DNA from: Vibrio furnissii CIP 102972
Lineage (GTDB): Bacteria; Pseudomonadota; Gammaproteobacteria; Enterobacterales; Vibrionaceae
DNA length: 64,000 nucleotides
Direction: 5' to 3'
Assembly: GCF_000176175.1 (NCBI RefSeq)
Contig: NZ_ACZP01000013.1
Coordinates: 947,695 to 1,011,694 of the forward strand
Shown here: positions 9,275 through 18,499 of the stretch, piece by piece
Position numbering within the stretch: the stretch's first letter is position 1
How the letters are laid out: every line of letters starts with the position of its first letter
Notes under the pieces: generated by a model
What the model was told of the DNA's origin: nothing
What the model saw: the letters and a program-made list of their open reading frames with translations, nothing else
The model's database searches: none
Program-made: the position numbers and the translations under genes

Positions 9275-9296
9275 ATGTAAAACATAGGAAGACAGC

Positions 9297-10160
9297 TTGA
9301 GCTTAGAAGTCGATATTATTTCTCAAATCACGGAACGTTTTAGTGCTTTACGCGATGCCGAAAAGAAAGTCGCAAAGTTGATCATGGACGACATTCAAGC
9401 CGCCGCCAATGCCAGCATTACAGAACTGGCAGAAAACGCAGAAGTGAGTGAAGCCACCATCACACGTTTTGCGAAAGCAATTGGCTGCAAAAATGTGCGT
9501 GAAATGAAGATCAAACTGGCGCAAACCTTAACAGTAGGACAACGATTCATCCTTGAGCCACCGGATCAAAGTGGCTACCAAGGAATTTATGAGTCGATCA
9601 AACAAACCCTCGATATCAATCGAAGTTTGATTGTTGAAGAGGATATCGAGAGCGCCGTGAGTTGGCTGCATGAGGCGAGACAAGTCATTTGTGTCGGCAT
9701 GGGCGGCGGTTCAACAATTGCTGCCCAAGAAATGCAGCATCGGTTGTTCCGTTTGGGTTACCCAGTTGTTGCCTATAACGATGGATTACTGTCGCGAATG
9801 ATTGCTGCAACCGCGGATATCAATGATGTTTTGGTGATGATGTCAGCGACAGGCTATACCCCGGCCATCATCGAAACAGCACAGTTGGCAAAGCAATACG
9901 GTGTGAAAATTATCGTCATTACTCCCAAAAACACACCACTGACTGAACATGCTGACCTCGTTTTGCCTATCGAGCATCAAGAGACTGATTTCATTTACAA
10001 ACCATCAGCTTCCCGTTACGCAATGCTGGCTTTAGTGGATGTGCTGTCGATGGCATTGGCAGTCAATCACAAACGGCGTTCGAGAGATAAACTACGTCGA
10101 CTCAAAGTTGCGCTCGATTCCTATCGTGGTGGTTTAGAAAGACAGCCTCTAGGGGATTAA
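9297..10160 (+). CDS. MurR/RpiR family transcriptional regulator
   Basis: 287 aa. Residues 1-77 form the RpiR helix-turn-helix domain (ASITELAENAEVSEATITRF is the recognition region). Residues about 125-260 form a SIS sugar-phosphate-binding domain (GMGGGSTIAAQEM). The start is TTG at 9297, preceded by an AGGAAG ribosome site; no ATG fits. RpiR proteins usually sense a phosphorylated sugar of the pathway they control, so KDPG or a related phospho-acid is a plausible inducer. It lies in the same direction as the deaminase gene, which supports autoregulation of the cluster. Confidence 0.88.
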   Translation: MSLEVDIISQITERFSALRDAEKKVAKLIMDDIQAAANASITELAENAEVSEATITRFAKAIGCKNVREMKIKLAQTLTVGQRFILEPPDQSGYQGIYESIKQTLDINRSLIVEEDIESAVSWLHEARQVICVGMGGGSTIAAQEMQHRLFRLGYPVVAYNDGLLSRMIAATADINDVLVMMSATGYTPAIIETAQLAKQYGVKIIVITPKNTPLTEHADLVLPIEHQETDFIYKPSASRYAMLALVDVLSMALAVNHKRRSRDKLRRLKVALDSYRGGLERQPLGD

Positions 10161-10190
10161 TATCTAAAAACCGTCAATCCATCCCAAACA

Positions 10191-11042
10191 TTATTCAGCT
10201 TGTTTCTGCAGATCCCAGTCTTTCCAAACAGGTTCTACGCCAGCAGGCAGCCAAAGATTACGCCCCAATTCCATCCACGGAGACGGGTAATGAAAGTCGC
10301 TGCCTTGAGAAGCTAATAGGTTGTATTGTATCGCATAATCGGCCAAGTTGCGTTTTTCTTGTGGCGCTTGCTGCGGCTGTGCGACTTCCATGGCATCACC
10401 GCCCGCGTCTACAAACGCTGCAATGAGGCGCTTTAGCCATTTGGTCGTCAAGTCATATCGGCCGGGATGAGCCAATACCGCCTGACCGCCCGCAGCATGA
10501 ATCGCGGCAATCGCTTCTTGCATGGTGCACCAGTTCGGTGGCACATAGCCGGGATGATTGCGCGTCAGGTACTTCTTAAAGACCTGCTGCATATTCTTCA
10601 CATACCCAGCGTCCACCAGCCATTTGGCAAAGTGCGCACGCGTGATCGGCGCATCGCCAGCAATCGCTTTCACTTCCTCAAGCACGCCCTCACGCGTCGC
10701 CTTTTGCAAACGCTCAGCAATCATCTCAGCGCGAACCATGCGGTGTTGCTTTTGCTGGTCAATAAGCGCACTCAGCTCAGGATGATTCGGGTCGATATTC
10801 AAGCCAACAATGTGGATGTCTTTGTTCTGCCACACGGTAGAGATTTCAATGCCGTTGATCAGCGTGAGCGAATAGCCGCGCTCGGCAATGTATGCACGCG
10901 CCGGCGCCAAGGCATCCACGGTGTCGTGATCGGTAATCGCCAGTGCATCTAGATTAAATTCAACTGCTCGGTCAATGAGTTGGTCGACGTTCAGACGGCC
11001 ATCGGATGCAGTTGTGTGACTGTGTAGGTCAATTTTTAGCAT
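10191..11042 (-). CDS. rnm: PHP-domain 5'-3' exoribonuclease / nucleotide phosphatase (RNase AM, TrpH/YciV)
   Basis: 283 aa. The N-terminal PHP motif [12 protein letters not shown] and the later [14 protein letters not shown] and SDFHYP motifs supply the metal-binding His and Asp residues. The E. coli counterpart hydrolyses 3',5'-bisphosphonucleotides and matures 5' ends of rRNAs. It is divergent from trpL, the conserved position that gave it the name trpH; there is no evidence it acts in tryptophan synthesis. Its start codon lies 28 bases from the trp -35 box, so the promoters are back to back. Confidence 0.92.
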   Translation of the reverse strand: MLKIDLHSHTTASDGRLNVDQLIDRAVEFNLDALAITDHDTVDALAPARAYIAERGYSLTLINGIEISTVWQNKDIHIVGLNIDPNHPELSALIDQQKQHRMVRAEMIAERLQKATREGVLEEVKAIAGDAPITRAHFAKWLVDAGYVKNMQQVFKKYLTRNHPGYVPPNWCTMQEAIAAIHAAGGQAVLAHPGRYDLTTKWLKRLIAAFVDAGGDAMEVAQPQQAPQEKRNLADYAIQYNLLASQGSDFHYPSPWMELGRNLWLPAGVEPVWKDWDLQKQAE

Positions 11043-11069
11043 TTTTTTGAATTTGCCTGTTTTTAAGGC

Positions 11070-11098
11070 TTGACTTTCGCACCTCGCACTAGTTTACT
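11070..11098 (+). promoter_or_regulatory. trp operon promoter
   Basis: TTGACT (11070-11075), a 17-base spacer and TTTACT (11093-11098). The -10 box lies inside the TrpR operator, as in E. coli, so repressor and RNA polymerase compete for the same site. Confidence 0.8.
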
Positions 11099-11104
11099 AG
11101 TACA
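11085..11104. promoter_or_regulatory. TrpR operator
   Basis: CGCACTAGTTTACTAGTACA matches the E. coli trp operator, as recalled, at 17 of 20 positions, including both CTAG half-site cores. It covers the -10 box, which predicts classic tryptophan repression. Confidence 0.88.
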
Positions 11105-11135
11105 CAAATACGAGAGCACATGAATAAGGCTTCCT

Positions 11136-11246
11136 ATGTTACAAGAATTTAACCCAAACCATAATGCAAATTTAAGCGCAGCATCTGCTGAGCTGAGCTG
11201 GTGGCGCACTTGGGCAAGTTCTTGGTGGGCTCACGTGTACTCTTAA
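11136..11246 (+). CDS. trpL: trp operon leader peptide
   Basis: 36-codon leader, too short for ordinary gene calling, with five Trp codons: two pairs (residues 22-23 and 30-31) and a single one at 26. Ribosome stalling at these codons under Trp limitation would let an antiterminator form. The leader ends 15 bases before the attenuator hairpin. It is longer than the 14-residue E. coli leader, and five Trp codons instead of two should widen the attenuation response. Confidence 0.88.
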   Translation: MLQEFNPNHNANLSAASAELSWWRTWASSWWAHVYS

Positions 11247-11261
11247 GAAAGGATACGCCTG

Positions 11262-11292
11262 AAAAAGCCCGCTCACCAGCGGGCTTTTTTTT
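11262..11292 (+). terminator. trp attenuator (rho-independent)
   Basis: GCCCGCT / AGCGGGC stem with a four-base CACC loop, flanked by an A-run and followed by eight T. It stands between trpL and trpE and is the termination arm of the attenuator. Confidence 0.9.
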
Positions 11293-11406
11293 CAGCCATT
11301 TTTATACGAAATTCACCGGCTCGGTTCATCATACAAATTACGCATTCAACATCGATACTGAACAAGAGCCGCGACGTAAACCGTTTAAAACAGATAAGGA
11401 GGTCTT

Positions 11407-12972
11407 GTGAACAAGGCCATTGAAATCAAAAATCTAGCACAACTTGAAGTGCTCAACGCAACGCTACCATACACGCAAGACCCAACGGCGCTGTTTCACG
11501 CTCTGTGTGAAGGAAAGACCGATTGCTTGCTGCTGGAATCGGCAGAAATCGATTCGAAACAGAATCTGAAAAGCCTACTGCTGATCGACGCCGCGGTGCG
11601 CATTATCTGTTTCGGTCACCAAGTGACGTTTCAGGCGCTGAGCGACAACGGCCGCGCGCTGATTGAAGTCCTTGCACACAATGTGGTGGCCAATATTCCC
11701 GCAACGCGCAGCGACGACGCGCTCACGCTGACGTTCACCACACCATGCGATACGTTGGATGAAGATTCTCGCCTGCGTGAAGCCTCATCGTTTGATGCGT
11801 TGCGTTTGGTGCAACACAGCTTTGATTTGTCGGGCCACGACAAACACGCGATTTTCCTCGGCGGCCTATTCGCTTACGACATGGTGGCCAACTTCGAACC
11901 GCTGGGTGATGCCACCGCGATCAATCAATGTCCAGATTACGTGTTTTACGTCTCTGAGAACCTGATGATTGTCGATCACCAGAGTGAAAGCTGCCTGCTT
12001 CAAGCCACCGCCTTTACCGCCGACAGCGCGGTTAAAGCGACACTGCGTCAGCGTCAGGAAGCAATTCGCGCGCAGGCTTCACAAACTTTGACTCAGCCGC
12101 AAGCGACAAAATTGGCTGAAGTCACCGTCGAAACCAACATCAGCGATGCAGATTTCTGCGACATCGTCAGCGATTTAAAACAGTACGTGGTGAAAGGCGA
12201 TATTTTCCAAGTGGTACCATCACGCCGCTTCATGCTGCCATGCCCTTCCCCATTAGCAGCTTACCAACGCCTAAAAGAGAGCAACCCAAGCCCTTACATG
12301 TTCTACATGCAAGACGAACGCTTTACGCTGTTTGGCGCGTCGCCAGAAAGCGCACTGAAATACGCGACCGATACCAACCAAATTGAAATTTACCCAATTG
12401 CGGGTACCCGTCGCCGTGGCAAAAATGCTGATGGTTCAATCAACTTCGATCTCGACAGCCGCCTCGAGCTGGAACTGCGCTGCGATAAAAAAGAGAACGC
12501 CGAGCACATGATGCTGGTTGATCTGGCGCGCAACGACGTAGCGCGCATTGCCCAAGCAGGCAGCCGCCATGTGGCGGACTTGCTGAAAGTCGACCGCTAT
12601 AGCCATGTGATGCATTTGGTGTCCCGCGTGGTGGGTCAACTGCGTGACGATTTGGATGCGCTGCACGCTTATCAAGCCTGTATGAATATGGGCACCCTGA
12701 CCGGCGCACCCAAAATCCGCGCGATGCAACTGATTCGTGATGTGGAAAAAGAGCGTCGTGGTAGCTACGGTGGCGCCGTTGGTTACTTAACTGGCGAAGG
12801 CGATTTAGACACCTGTATTGTGATTCGCTCTGCGTATGTTGAAAACGGCATCGCCCAAGTTCAAGCCGGTGCGGGTGTGGTGTACGACTCCGACCCACAA
12901 GCCGAAGCCGATGAAACTCGCGGCAAAGCACAAGCGGTTATTTCCGCAATTCAATTTGCTCATCAGGCGTAA
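11407..12972 (+). CDS. trpE: anthranilate synthase component I
   Basis: 521 aa. It makes anthranilate from chorismate using ammonia delivered by TrpG. The start is GTG at 11407 with a strong AAGGAGG ribosome site. The LLES motif at residues 42-45 is the tryptophan feedback site. The C-terminal chorismate-binding domain carries GTLTGAPKIRAM and the late AGAGVVYDSDP signature. First structural gene after the attenuator; trpG follows 11 bases later. Confidence 0.97.
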   Translation: MNKAIEIKNLAQLEVLNATLPYTQDPTALFHALCEGKTDCLLLESAEIDSKQNLKSLLLIDAAVRIICFGHQVTFQALSDNGRALIEVLAHNVVANIPATRSDDALTLTFTTPCDTLDEDSRLREASSFDALRLVQHSFDLSGHDKHAIFLGGLFAYDMVANFEPLGDATAINQCPDYVFYVSENLMIVDHQSESCLLQATAFTADSAVKATLRQRQEAIRAQASQTLTQPQATKLAEVTVETNISDADFCDIVSDLKQYVVKGDIFQVVPSRRFMLPCPSPLAAYQRLKESNPSPYMFYMQDERFTLFGASPESALKYATDTNQIEIYPIAGTRRRGKNADGSINFDLDSRLELELRCDKKENAEHMMLVDLARNDVARIAQAGSRHVADLLKVDRYSHVMHLVSRVVGQLRDDLDALHAYQACMNMGTLTGAPKIRAMQLIRDVEKERRGSYGGAVGYLTGEGDLDTCIVIRSAYVENGIAQVQAGAGVVYDSDPQAEADETRGKAQAVISAIQFAHQA

Positions 12973-12983
12973 GGAATTTCATC

Positions 12984-13574
12984 ATGACACACTCAGCAAA
13001 TATTGTTTTCATCGATAACTTCGATTCCTTCACTTACAACTTGGTGGACCAATTCCGCTCGTTAGGTCACCGCGTCACGGTATACCGTAACCACATCGCC
13101 GCCGATGTGATTGAACACGCCGTGTCACAACTAGACAACCCAGTCGTCATTTTGTCACCCGGCCCGGGCGTGCCGTCTGAAGCAGGTTCGATGCCAGAAA
13201 TCCTGCAACGCCTGAAAGGCAAAGTACCGATGATTGGCATTTGCCTTGGCCATCAAGCCATGGTGGAAGCCTACGGCGGCACCGTGGCTGGCGCCGGTGA
13301 AATTGTCCACGGCAAAGTGTCGATGATGGAACACGACAACCATCCCATTTACGAGGGCCTGCCTTCTCCGCTGGCGATTGCGCGCTATCACTCACTGGTT
13401 GCGACCTCAGTGCCTGACAGCCTGAAGGTGACTGCCGAAGTCGATGGTTTGGTGATGTCGATTGTCCATGACGAAGACAAACTGTGCGGGTTCCAGTTCC
13501 ACCCCGAATCCATCATGACCACCTACGGGGCGACGCTACTGGCGAACGCAATTAACTGGGCGTTGGCGCGATAA
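12984..13574 (+). CDS. trpG: anthranilate synthase glutamine amidotransferase component II
   Basis: 196 aa class I glutamine amidotransferase. Catalytic Cys87 is in GICLGHQ, and His173 and Glu175 are in FHPES. It supplies ammonia to TrpE. In E. coli this domain is fused to TrpD; here it is a free protein, as in other Vibrio. The N-terminal DNFDSFTYNL motif is intact. Confidence 0.97.
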   Translation: MTHSANIVFIDNFDSFTYNLVDQFRSLGHRVTVYRNHIAADVIEHAVSQLDNPVVILSPGPGVPSEAGSMPEILQRLKGKVPMIGICLGHQAMVEAYGGTVAGAGEIVHGKVSMMEHDNHPIYEGLPSPLAIARYHSLVATSVPDSLKVTAEVDGLVMSIVHDEDKLCGFQFHPESIMTTYGATLLANAINWALAR

Positions 13575-13662
13575 CAGCACACAGCACAACCAAATAGACG
13601 AACACACCGGATTCGCAAACACAACGATTAGAGCGGGTCATTCGGGATACGGAGAAAGCATC

Positions 13663-14661
13663 ATGCAACACATCATCACCAAACTTTACGCGCAAGACGC
13701 ACTGACCCAAGCCGAAAGTCAGGCCTTGTTTGACTACATCATTCGCGGCGAATGTGAACAGCCACTGATGGCTGCAGCGCTGACGGCACTGAAAATCAAA
13801 GGCGAAACCCCCGACGAAATCGTGGGTGCCGTGCGCGCTTTACTCGCCAACGCCAGTCCATTCCCACGTCCAGATTACGATTTTGCGGACATCGTCGGCA
13901 CGGGCGGCGACGGTGCCAACACCATTAACATTTCAACCACGTCGGCGTTTGTCGCTGCGGCGTGCGGCGTCAAAGTGGCCAAACACGGTAACCGCGGCGT
14001 ATCGAGCAAATCCGGATCGTCTGATGTATTAGATGCGTTTGGCATCAACATGACCATGAGCGCTGAACAATCCCGTCAAGCACTGGACGACTTGGGCGTC
14101 GCCTTCCTATTCGCTCCGCAATATCACGGCGGCTTTCGCCATGCGATGCCGGTGCGTCAAAGTTTGAAAACTCGTACGATTTTCAACATTTTAGGTCCAC
14201 TGATTAACCCAGCGCGTCCCAATATCGAACTGATGGGCGTGTACAGCCAAGATTTGGTTCGTCCTATCGCAGAAACCATGGTACAAATGGGTTTGAAACG
14301 AGCCGCTGTGGTTCATGGTTCAGGATTGGACGAAGTGGCAATTCATGGTGTGACCCATGTTGCCGAAATCAAAGATGGCGAAATTACCGAATACACCTTA
14401 ACGCCGCAGGACTTTGGTTTGGAAACCTACCCGCTGGAAGCGATTAAAGGTGGCGAGCCTCAGGAAAATCGCGCCATCATCGAAAATATTCTGACTGGCA
14501 AGGGAACGCCTGCTCAAGTCGCCGCAGTTGCGGTTAACGTTGCCCTGTTGTTGCGCCTATTTGGCTTTGAAGATTTAAAAGCCAACGCACAACGCGCCAT
14601 TGATGTCATGAACTCAGGCAAAGCGTTTGATCTGGTAAAACAACTAGCAGAGCGAGGTTAA
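13663..14661 (+). CDS. trpD: anthranilate phosphoribosyltransferase
   Basis: 332 aa. It transfers phosphoribose from PRPP to anthranilate. The PRPP-binding GTGGDG motif is near residues 79-84, followed by KHGNRGVSSKSGSSD for anthranilate and Mg2+ binding. It lies 88 bases after trpG, the second-largest gap within the operon, with an ACGGAG ribosome site. Only 7 bases separate it from trpCF. Confidence 0.97.
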   Translation: MQHIITKLYAQDALTQAESQALFDYIIRGECEQPLMAAALTALKIKGETPDEIVGAVRALLANASPFPRPDYDFADIVGTGGDGANTINISTTSAFVAAACGVKVAKHGNRGVSSKSGSSDVLDAFGINMTMSAEQSRQALDDLGVAFLFAPQYHGGFRHAMPVRQSLKTRTIFNILGPLINPARPNIELMGVYSQDLVRPIAETMVQMGLKRAAVVHGSGLDEVAIHGVTHVAEIKDGEITEYTLTPQDFGLETYPLEAIKGGEPQENRAIIENILTGKGTPAQVAAVAVNVALLLRLFGFEDLKANAQRAIDVMNSGKAFDLVKQLAERG

Positions 14662-14668
14662 GCCCCTG

Positions 14669-16099
14669 ATGTCTGAAATGAACGTGTCTGAACAAAACGA
14701 CCAGCTGTCTGAACACATCTCCGTGAAGAATGCGCAGATGGCCGAAGTCTTGGCAAAAATCGTCAACGATAAAATCACTTGGGTTGCAGCGCGCAAGTTG
14801 GCGCAACCGGTCGATACCTTTAAACCGCTGTTGACCCCATCAGATCGCGACTTTTACGCCGCGCTAGACAGTGGCAAAACCGCTTTCATCCTTGAGTGCA
14901 AAAAGGCGTCACCATCGAAAGGTCTGATTCGTCAGCAGTTTGATCTGGATTACATCGCATCGGTCTACAACCAGTACGCCAGCGCGATCTCAGTGCTGAC
15001 CGATGAGAAATACTTTCAAGGCAGTTTCGATTTTCTGCCGCGCGTGCGTGCTCAAGTGACTCAACCCATCTTGTGCAAAGATTTCATGATCGATACGTAT
15101 CAGGTTTACCTCGCCCGTCATTACGGCGCGGATGCGATTCTGCTGATGCTGTCGGTATTAGATGATGACACATACCGCGAGTTGGCCAATGTGGCGCATG
15201 AGCTGGGCATGGGAATTCTGACCGAAGTCAGCAACGAAGAAGAACTCGAACGCGCCGTGGCACTACAAGCTCGCGTGGTTGGGATCAACAACCGCAACCT
15301 GCGCGATCTCACCACCGATCTGAATCGCACCAAGCAACTGGCTCCTAAACTGCCGCAAGGCACCACGATCATTTCCGAATCGGGCATTTACACCCACCAG
15401 CAAGTGCGCGACCTCGCCCGCTTTGCCAAGGGCTTCCTGATTGGTAGCTCCCTGATGAGCCAAGACAACGTGGAACTGGCGGTTCGCAAAGTCGTGCTGG
15501 GCGAAAACAAAGTGTGTGGCTTGACGCACCCCGACGATGCCGTGAAAGCCTATCAATCCGGCGCGGTGTTTGGCGGGTTAATTTTTGCGCAGCACTCCAA
15601 ACGCTGCGTGGATCTTGAAACCGCTCGCCTCACGATGAGCGGCGCGCCCCTGCAATACGTTGGCGTGTTTCAAAACGACAGCATCGACACCATCGCTCAC
15701 GCGGTCGAAGAACTGGGATTGTTTGCGGTGCAACTGCACGGTAATGAAAGCCAAGCAGACATTGATGCGCTCAAAGCACGTTTACCTGAATCGGTTGAAA
15801 TCTGGAAAGCTTACGGCGTCACCGATCGCATGCCGGCCCTACTCAACCAAATCGACCGTCACTTATTGGATGCCAAAGTCGGCAATCAAAGCGGCGGCAC
15901 AGGGACGGTGTTCGACTGGTCGCTGATTGAATCGCCCGAGCGCATCATGCTGGCTGGCGGTCTCAACCCAGACAACGTTCAGCAAGCGGCCAAATTAGGC
16001 TGTCTTGGCTTGGATCTCAACTCTGGGGTGGAAAGCGAACCGGGTAAAAAAGACATCACCAAACTCCGTCAAGCATTCAACGAAATTCGTAATTATTAA
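14669..16099 (+). CDS. trpCF: bifunctional indole-3-glycerol-phosphate synthase / phosphoribosylanthranilate isomerase
   Basis: 476 aa fusion of two TIM barrels. TrpC is about residues 1-265 (ECKKASPSKG, VGINNRNL, SESGI motifs) and TrpF about 266-476 (KVCGLT, QLHGNE, LAGGLNPDNV). It performs two consecutive steps. This fusion is normal for gamma-proteobacteria. Several in-frame ATGs lie near the start; 14669 gives a 20-residue polar leader before conserved sequence, so the true start could be slightly downstream. Confidence 0.96.
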   Translation: MSEMNVSEQNDQLSEHISVKNAQMAEVLAKIVNDKITWVAARKLAQPVDTFKPLLTPSDRDFYAALDSGKTAFILECKKASPSKGLIRQQFDLDYIASVYNQYASAISVLTDEKYFQGSFDFLPRVRAQVTQPILCKDFMIDTYQVYLARHYGADAILLMLSVLDDDTYRELANVAHELGMGILTEVSNEEELERAVALQARVVGINNRNLRDLTTDLNRTKQLAPKLPQGTTIISESGIYTHQQVRDLARFAKGFLIGSSLMSQDNVELAVRKVVLGENKVCGLTHPDDAVKAYQSGAVFGGLIFAQHSKRCVDLETARLTMSGAPLQYVGVFQNDSIDTIAHAVEELGLFAVQLHGNESQADIDALKARLPESVEIWKAYGVTDRMPALLNQIDRHLLDAKVGNQSGGTGTVFDWSLIESPERIMLAGGLNPDNVQQAAKLGCLGLDLNSGVESEPGKKDITKLRQAFNEIRNY

Positions 16100-16111
16100 T
16101 CACTCGTACTC

Positions 16112-16154
16112 CCCCTTTGAGTCGCTCACGCGAGCTGTTTTCACGCCAAAGGGG
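16112..16154 (+). promoter_or_regulatory. intercistronic stem between trpCF and trpB
   Basis: CCCCTTTG (16112-16119) pairs perfectly with CAAAGGGG (16147-16154), and a smaller GCTC/GAGC hairpin lies inside the loop. It falls in the 86-base gap upstream of trpB. No T-run follows, so it probably affects message stability or an internal processing point. Confidence 0.45.
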
Positions 16155-16185
16155 ACGTACATCGGTTATGGAAGGATAGGACATC

Positions 16186-17376
16186 ATGGCAAAACTTAAC
16201 GCCTACTTTGGCGAATACGGTGGTCAATTCGTACCACAAATTCTGGTTCCGGCGCTGGATCAACTTGAACAAGCGTTTATTGATGCGCAAGACGATCCGC
16301 AATTTCGTGCGGAATTCATGACGCTACTGCAAGAGTACGCCGGTCGCCCAACAGCGCTGACACTGACGCGCAATATCGTCAAAGGCACCAAAACCAAGCT
16401 GTACTTGAAACGTGAAGATCTGCTGCACGGTGGCGCGCACAAAACCAACCAAGTACTCGGTCAAGCGCTACTGGCGTTGCGCATGGGCAAAAGCGAAATC
16501 ATCGCCGAAACAGGTGCCGGTCAACACGGCGTGGCCACCGCACTGGCGTGTGCGCTGCTCGGCCTGAAATGCCGCGTGTACATGGGCGCTAAAGACGTGG
16601 AACGTCAAAGCCCGAACGTTTTCCGAATGCGCTTGATGGGCGCGGAAGTGATTCCGGTTCATTCCGGCTCTGCAACGCTCAAAGATGCATGTAACGAAGC
16701 GCTGCGTGACTGGTCTGGTAGCTACGAAACGGCGCACTACCTGCTCGGTACAGCAGCAGGCCCTCACCCCTTCCCAACCATTGTGCGCGAATTCCAACGC
16801 ATCATTGGTGAAGAAACCAAAAACCAAATTCTGGCTCGCGAAGGTCGCCTGCCTGACGCGGTCGTGGCGTGTGTTGGCGGTGGCTCGAACGCCATTGGCA
16901 TGTTTGCAGACTTTATTGAAGAAGAATCGGTGCGTTTGATTGGTGTCGAACCGGCAGGCAAAGGCATTGATACCGATATGCACGGCGCGCCACTCAAACA
17001 CGGCAAAACCGGCATCTACTTCGGCATGAAATCACCGATGATGCAAGATGAGCACGGCCAGATTGAAGAGTCTTACTCCATTTCTGCCGGTCTTGATTTC
17101 CCATCCGTGGGTCCTCAGCACGCACACCTGCATGCCATTGGCCGCGCAGAATATGAAAGCATTACCGATGACGAGGCGTTGGACGCGTTCCAAAAACTGG
17201 CACGCACCGAAGGGATCATTCCGGCTTTGGAATCGGCCCACGCACTAGCCCACGCGGTGAAAATGGCGTACGCCGAGCCGGAAAAAGAGCAGTTGCTGGT
17301 CGTGAACCTATCCGGTCGCGGTGACAAAGATATCTTTACCGTGCATAAGATTTTAGAAGAAAAAGGAGTGCTGTAA
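16186..17376 (+). CDS. trpB: tryptophan synthase beta chain
   Basis: 396 aa PLP enzyme that condenses indole and serine. The PLP Lys86 is in GGAHKTNQ, and the phosphate-binding GGGSNAIG loop lies near residues 232-239. Its stop overlaps the trpA start by one base (TAATG), favouring equal synthesis of both subunits. Confidence 0.97.
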   Translation: MAKLNAYFGEYGGQFVPQILVPALDQLEQAFIDAQDDPQFRAEFMTLLQEYAGRPTALTLTRNIVKGTKTKLYLKREDLLHGGAHKTNQVLGQALLALRMGKSEIIAETGAGQHGVATALACALLGLKCRVYMGAKDVERQSPNVFRMRLMGAEVIPVHSGSATLKDACNEALRDWSGSYETAHYLLGTAAGPHPFPTIVREFQRIIGEETKNQILAREGRLPDAVVACVGGGSNAIGMFADFIEEESVRLIGVEPAGKGIDTDMHGAPLKHGKTGIYFGMKSPMMQDEHGQIEESYSISAGLDFPSVGPQHAHLHAIGRAEYESITDDEALDAFQKLARTEGIIPALESAHALAHAVKMAYAEPEKEQLLVVNLSGRGDKDIFTVHKILEEKGVL

Positions 17377-18182
17377 TGGACCGCTATCAATCGCTTTTTC
17401 AGCGTCTGGCTGACAACAACCAAGGTGCCTTCGTGCCATTCGTCACCATGGGCGATCCAAACCCTGAGCAGTCTCTGCGCATCATGCAGACGTTGGTGGA
17501 AGCTGGCGCCGATGCACTGGAACTTGGCATTCCGTTCTCGGATCCATTGGCTGACGGACCAACCATTCAAGGGGCGAACCTGCGTGCGCTGAACTCAAAA
17601 ACGACGCCTGACGTCTGCTTCGAGTTGATCGGCCAGATTCGCGCGCAATATCCTGATTTGCCGATCGGTTTGCTGATGTACGCCAACTTGGTTTACTCAC
17701 GCGGCGTCGAAAACTTCTACCAACGCTGCCAACAGGCGGGTGTCGATTCCGTGCTGGTTGCCGATGTCCCAACCAACGAAAGTGAAGAATTCGTGGCTGC
17801 GGCACGTAAATTTGGCATCAAGCCTATCTTCATCGCCCCGCCAACCGCTAGCGATGAAACGATGAAAGCAGTGGCCGAACTGGGTGGGGGTTACACATAT
17901 CTACTCTCACGTGCAGGCGTAACCGGTACTGAAACGAAAGCCAACATGCCCGTTCACGCGCAGCTCGACAAGCTGACGCAATACAATGCGCCGCCATCAC
18001 TGCTGGGTTTTGGGATCTCTGAACCGGCGCAAGTGAAGGAAGCCATCGCATCGGGTGCAGCAGGGGCAATTTCTGGCTCTGCCGTCGTCAAAATCATCGA
18101 ATCCAACCTCGATAACTTTGACGAAATGTTAAATAAACTCGCTCAATTCACGCAAAACATGAAAGCAGCCACCCACAAATAA
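17376..18182 (+). CDS. trpA: tryptophan synthase alpha chain
   Basis: 268 aa TIM barrel that cleaves indole-3-glycerol phosphate to indole and G3P. Both catalytic acids are present, Glu49 ([11 protein letters not shown]) and Asp60 (PLADGP). Last gene of the operon; the terminator follows within 15 bases. Confidence 0.97.
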   Translation: MDRYQSLFQRLADNNQGAFVPFVTMGDPNPEQSLRIMQTLVEAGADALELGIPFSDPLADGPTIQGANLRALNSKTTPDVCFELIGQIRAQYPDLPIGLLMYANLVYSRGVENFYQRCQQAGVDSVLVADVPTNESEEFVAAARKFGIKPIFIAPPTASDETMKAVAELGGGYTYLLSRAGVTGTETKANMPVHAQLDKLTQYNAPPSLLGFGISEPAQVKEAIASGAAGAISGSAVVKIIESNLDNFDEMLNKLAQFTQNMKAATHK

Positions 18183-18196
18183 TCATGCAATTTATG

Positions 18197-18234
18197 TGTT
18201 CGGTTTCTTAACTCATTTAGAAACCGAACATTTT
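18197..18234 (+). terminator. trp operon terminator
   Basis: A perfect 12-bp stem, TGTTCGGTTTCT / AGAAACCGAACA, with a 10-base loop, followed by TTTT. It directly follows trpA. Confidence 0.85.
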
Positions 18235-18499
18235 CGCAACAATTCATTTCTTTCGTCATTCATTTATCTTCCACGAAAAATCCGCGCTTCACATTACCAA
18301 AATCAATAGCAAACGTTTTCTTTTGGACAAAAAACCATCTTACGTCAATGAATTCGCTTTTCTACTGACAATTCACTCGATGCACATATTGCCAATTGTG
18401 AAAGTTACGTGTAAAAAGTCAGGGCAATATAATTACCCGCCGAACAACTCATGTTCAGTAAGTATCACTGGAAGTTTACATTTAATTAGCACAGAGGTT
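18235..18499 (+). promoter_or_regulatory. promoter region of the dicarboxylate/amino-acid symporter gene
   Basis: 265 AT-rich bases between the trp terminator and the symporter. A good -10 box TATAAT lies at 18428-18433, with a weak TTACGT 17 bases upstream as -35. An open frame reaches back to 18323 but has no family similarity before 18500, so it is treated as untranslated leader. Confidence 0.45.

Noticed and set aside
16468..17001. 177-aa minus-strand open frame opposite trpB
   Set aside because: Shadow of trpB; His/Arg/Phe-rich composition typical of antisense frames.
18323..18499. 59-codon N-terminal extension of the symporter
   Set aside because: No membrane or family character; ATG 18500 with AGAGG fits the family start.
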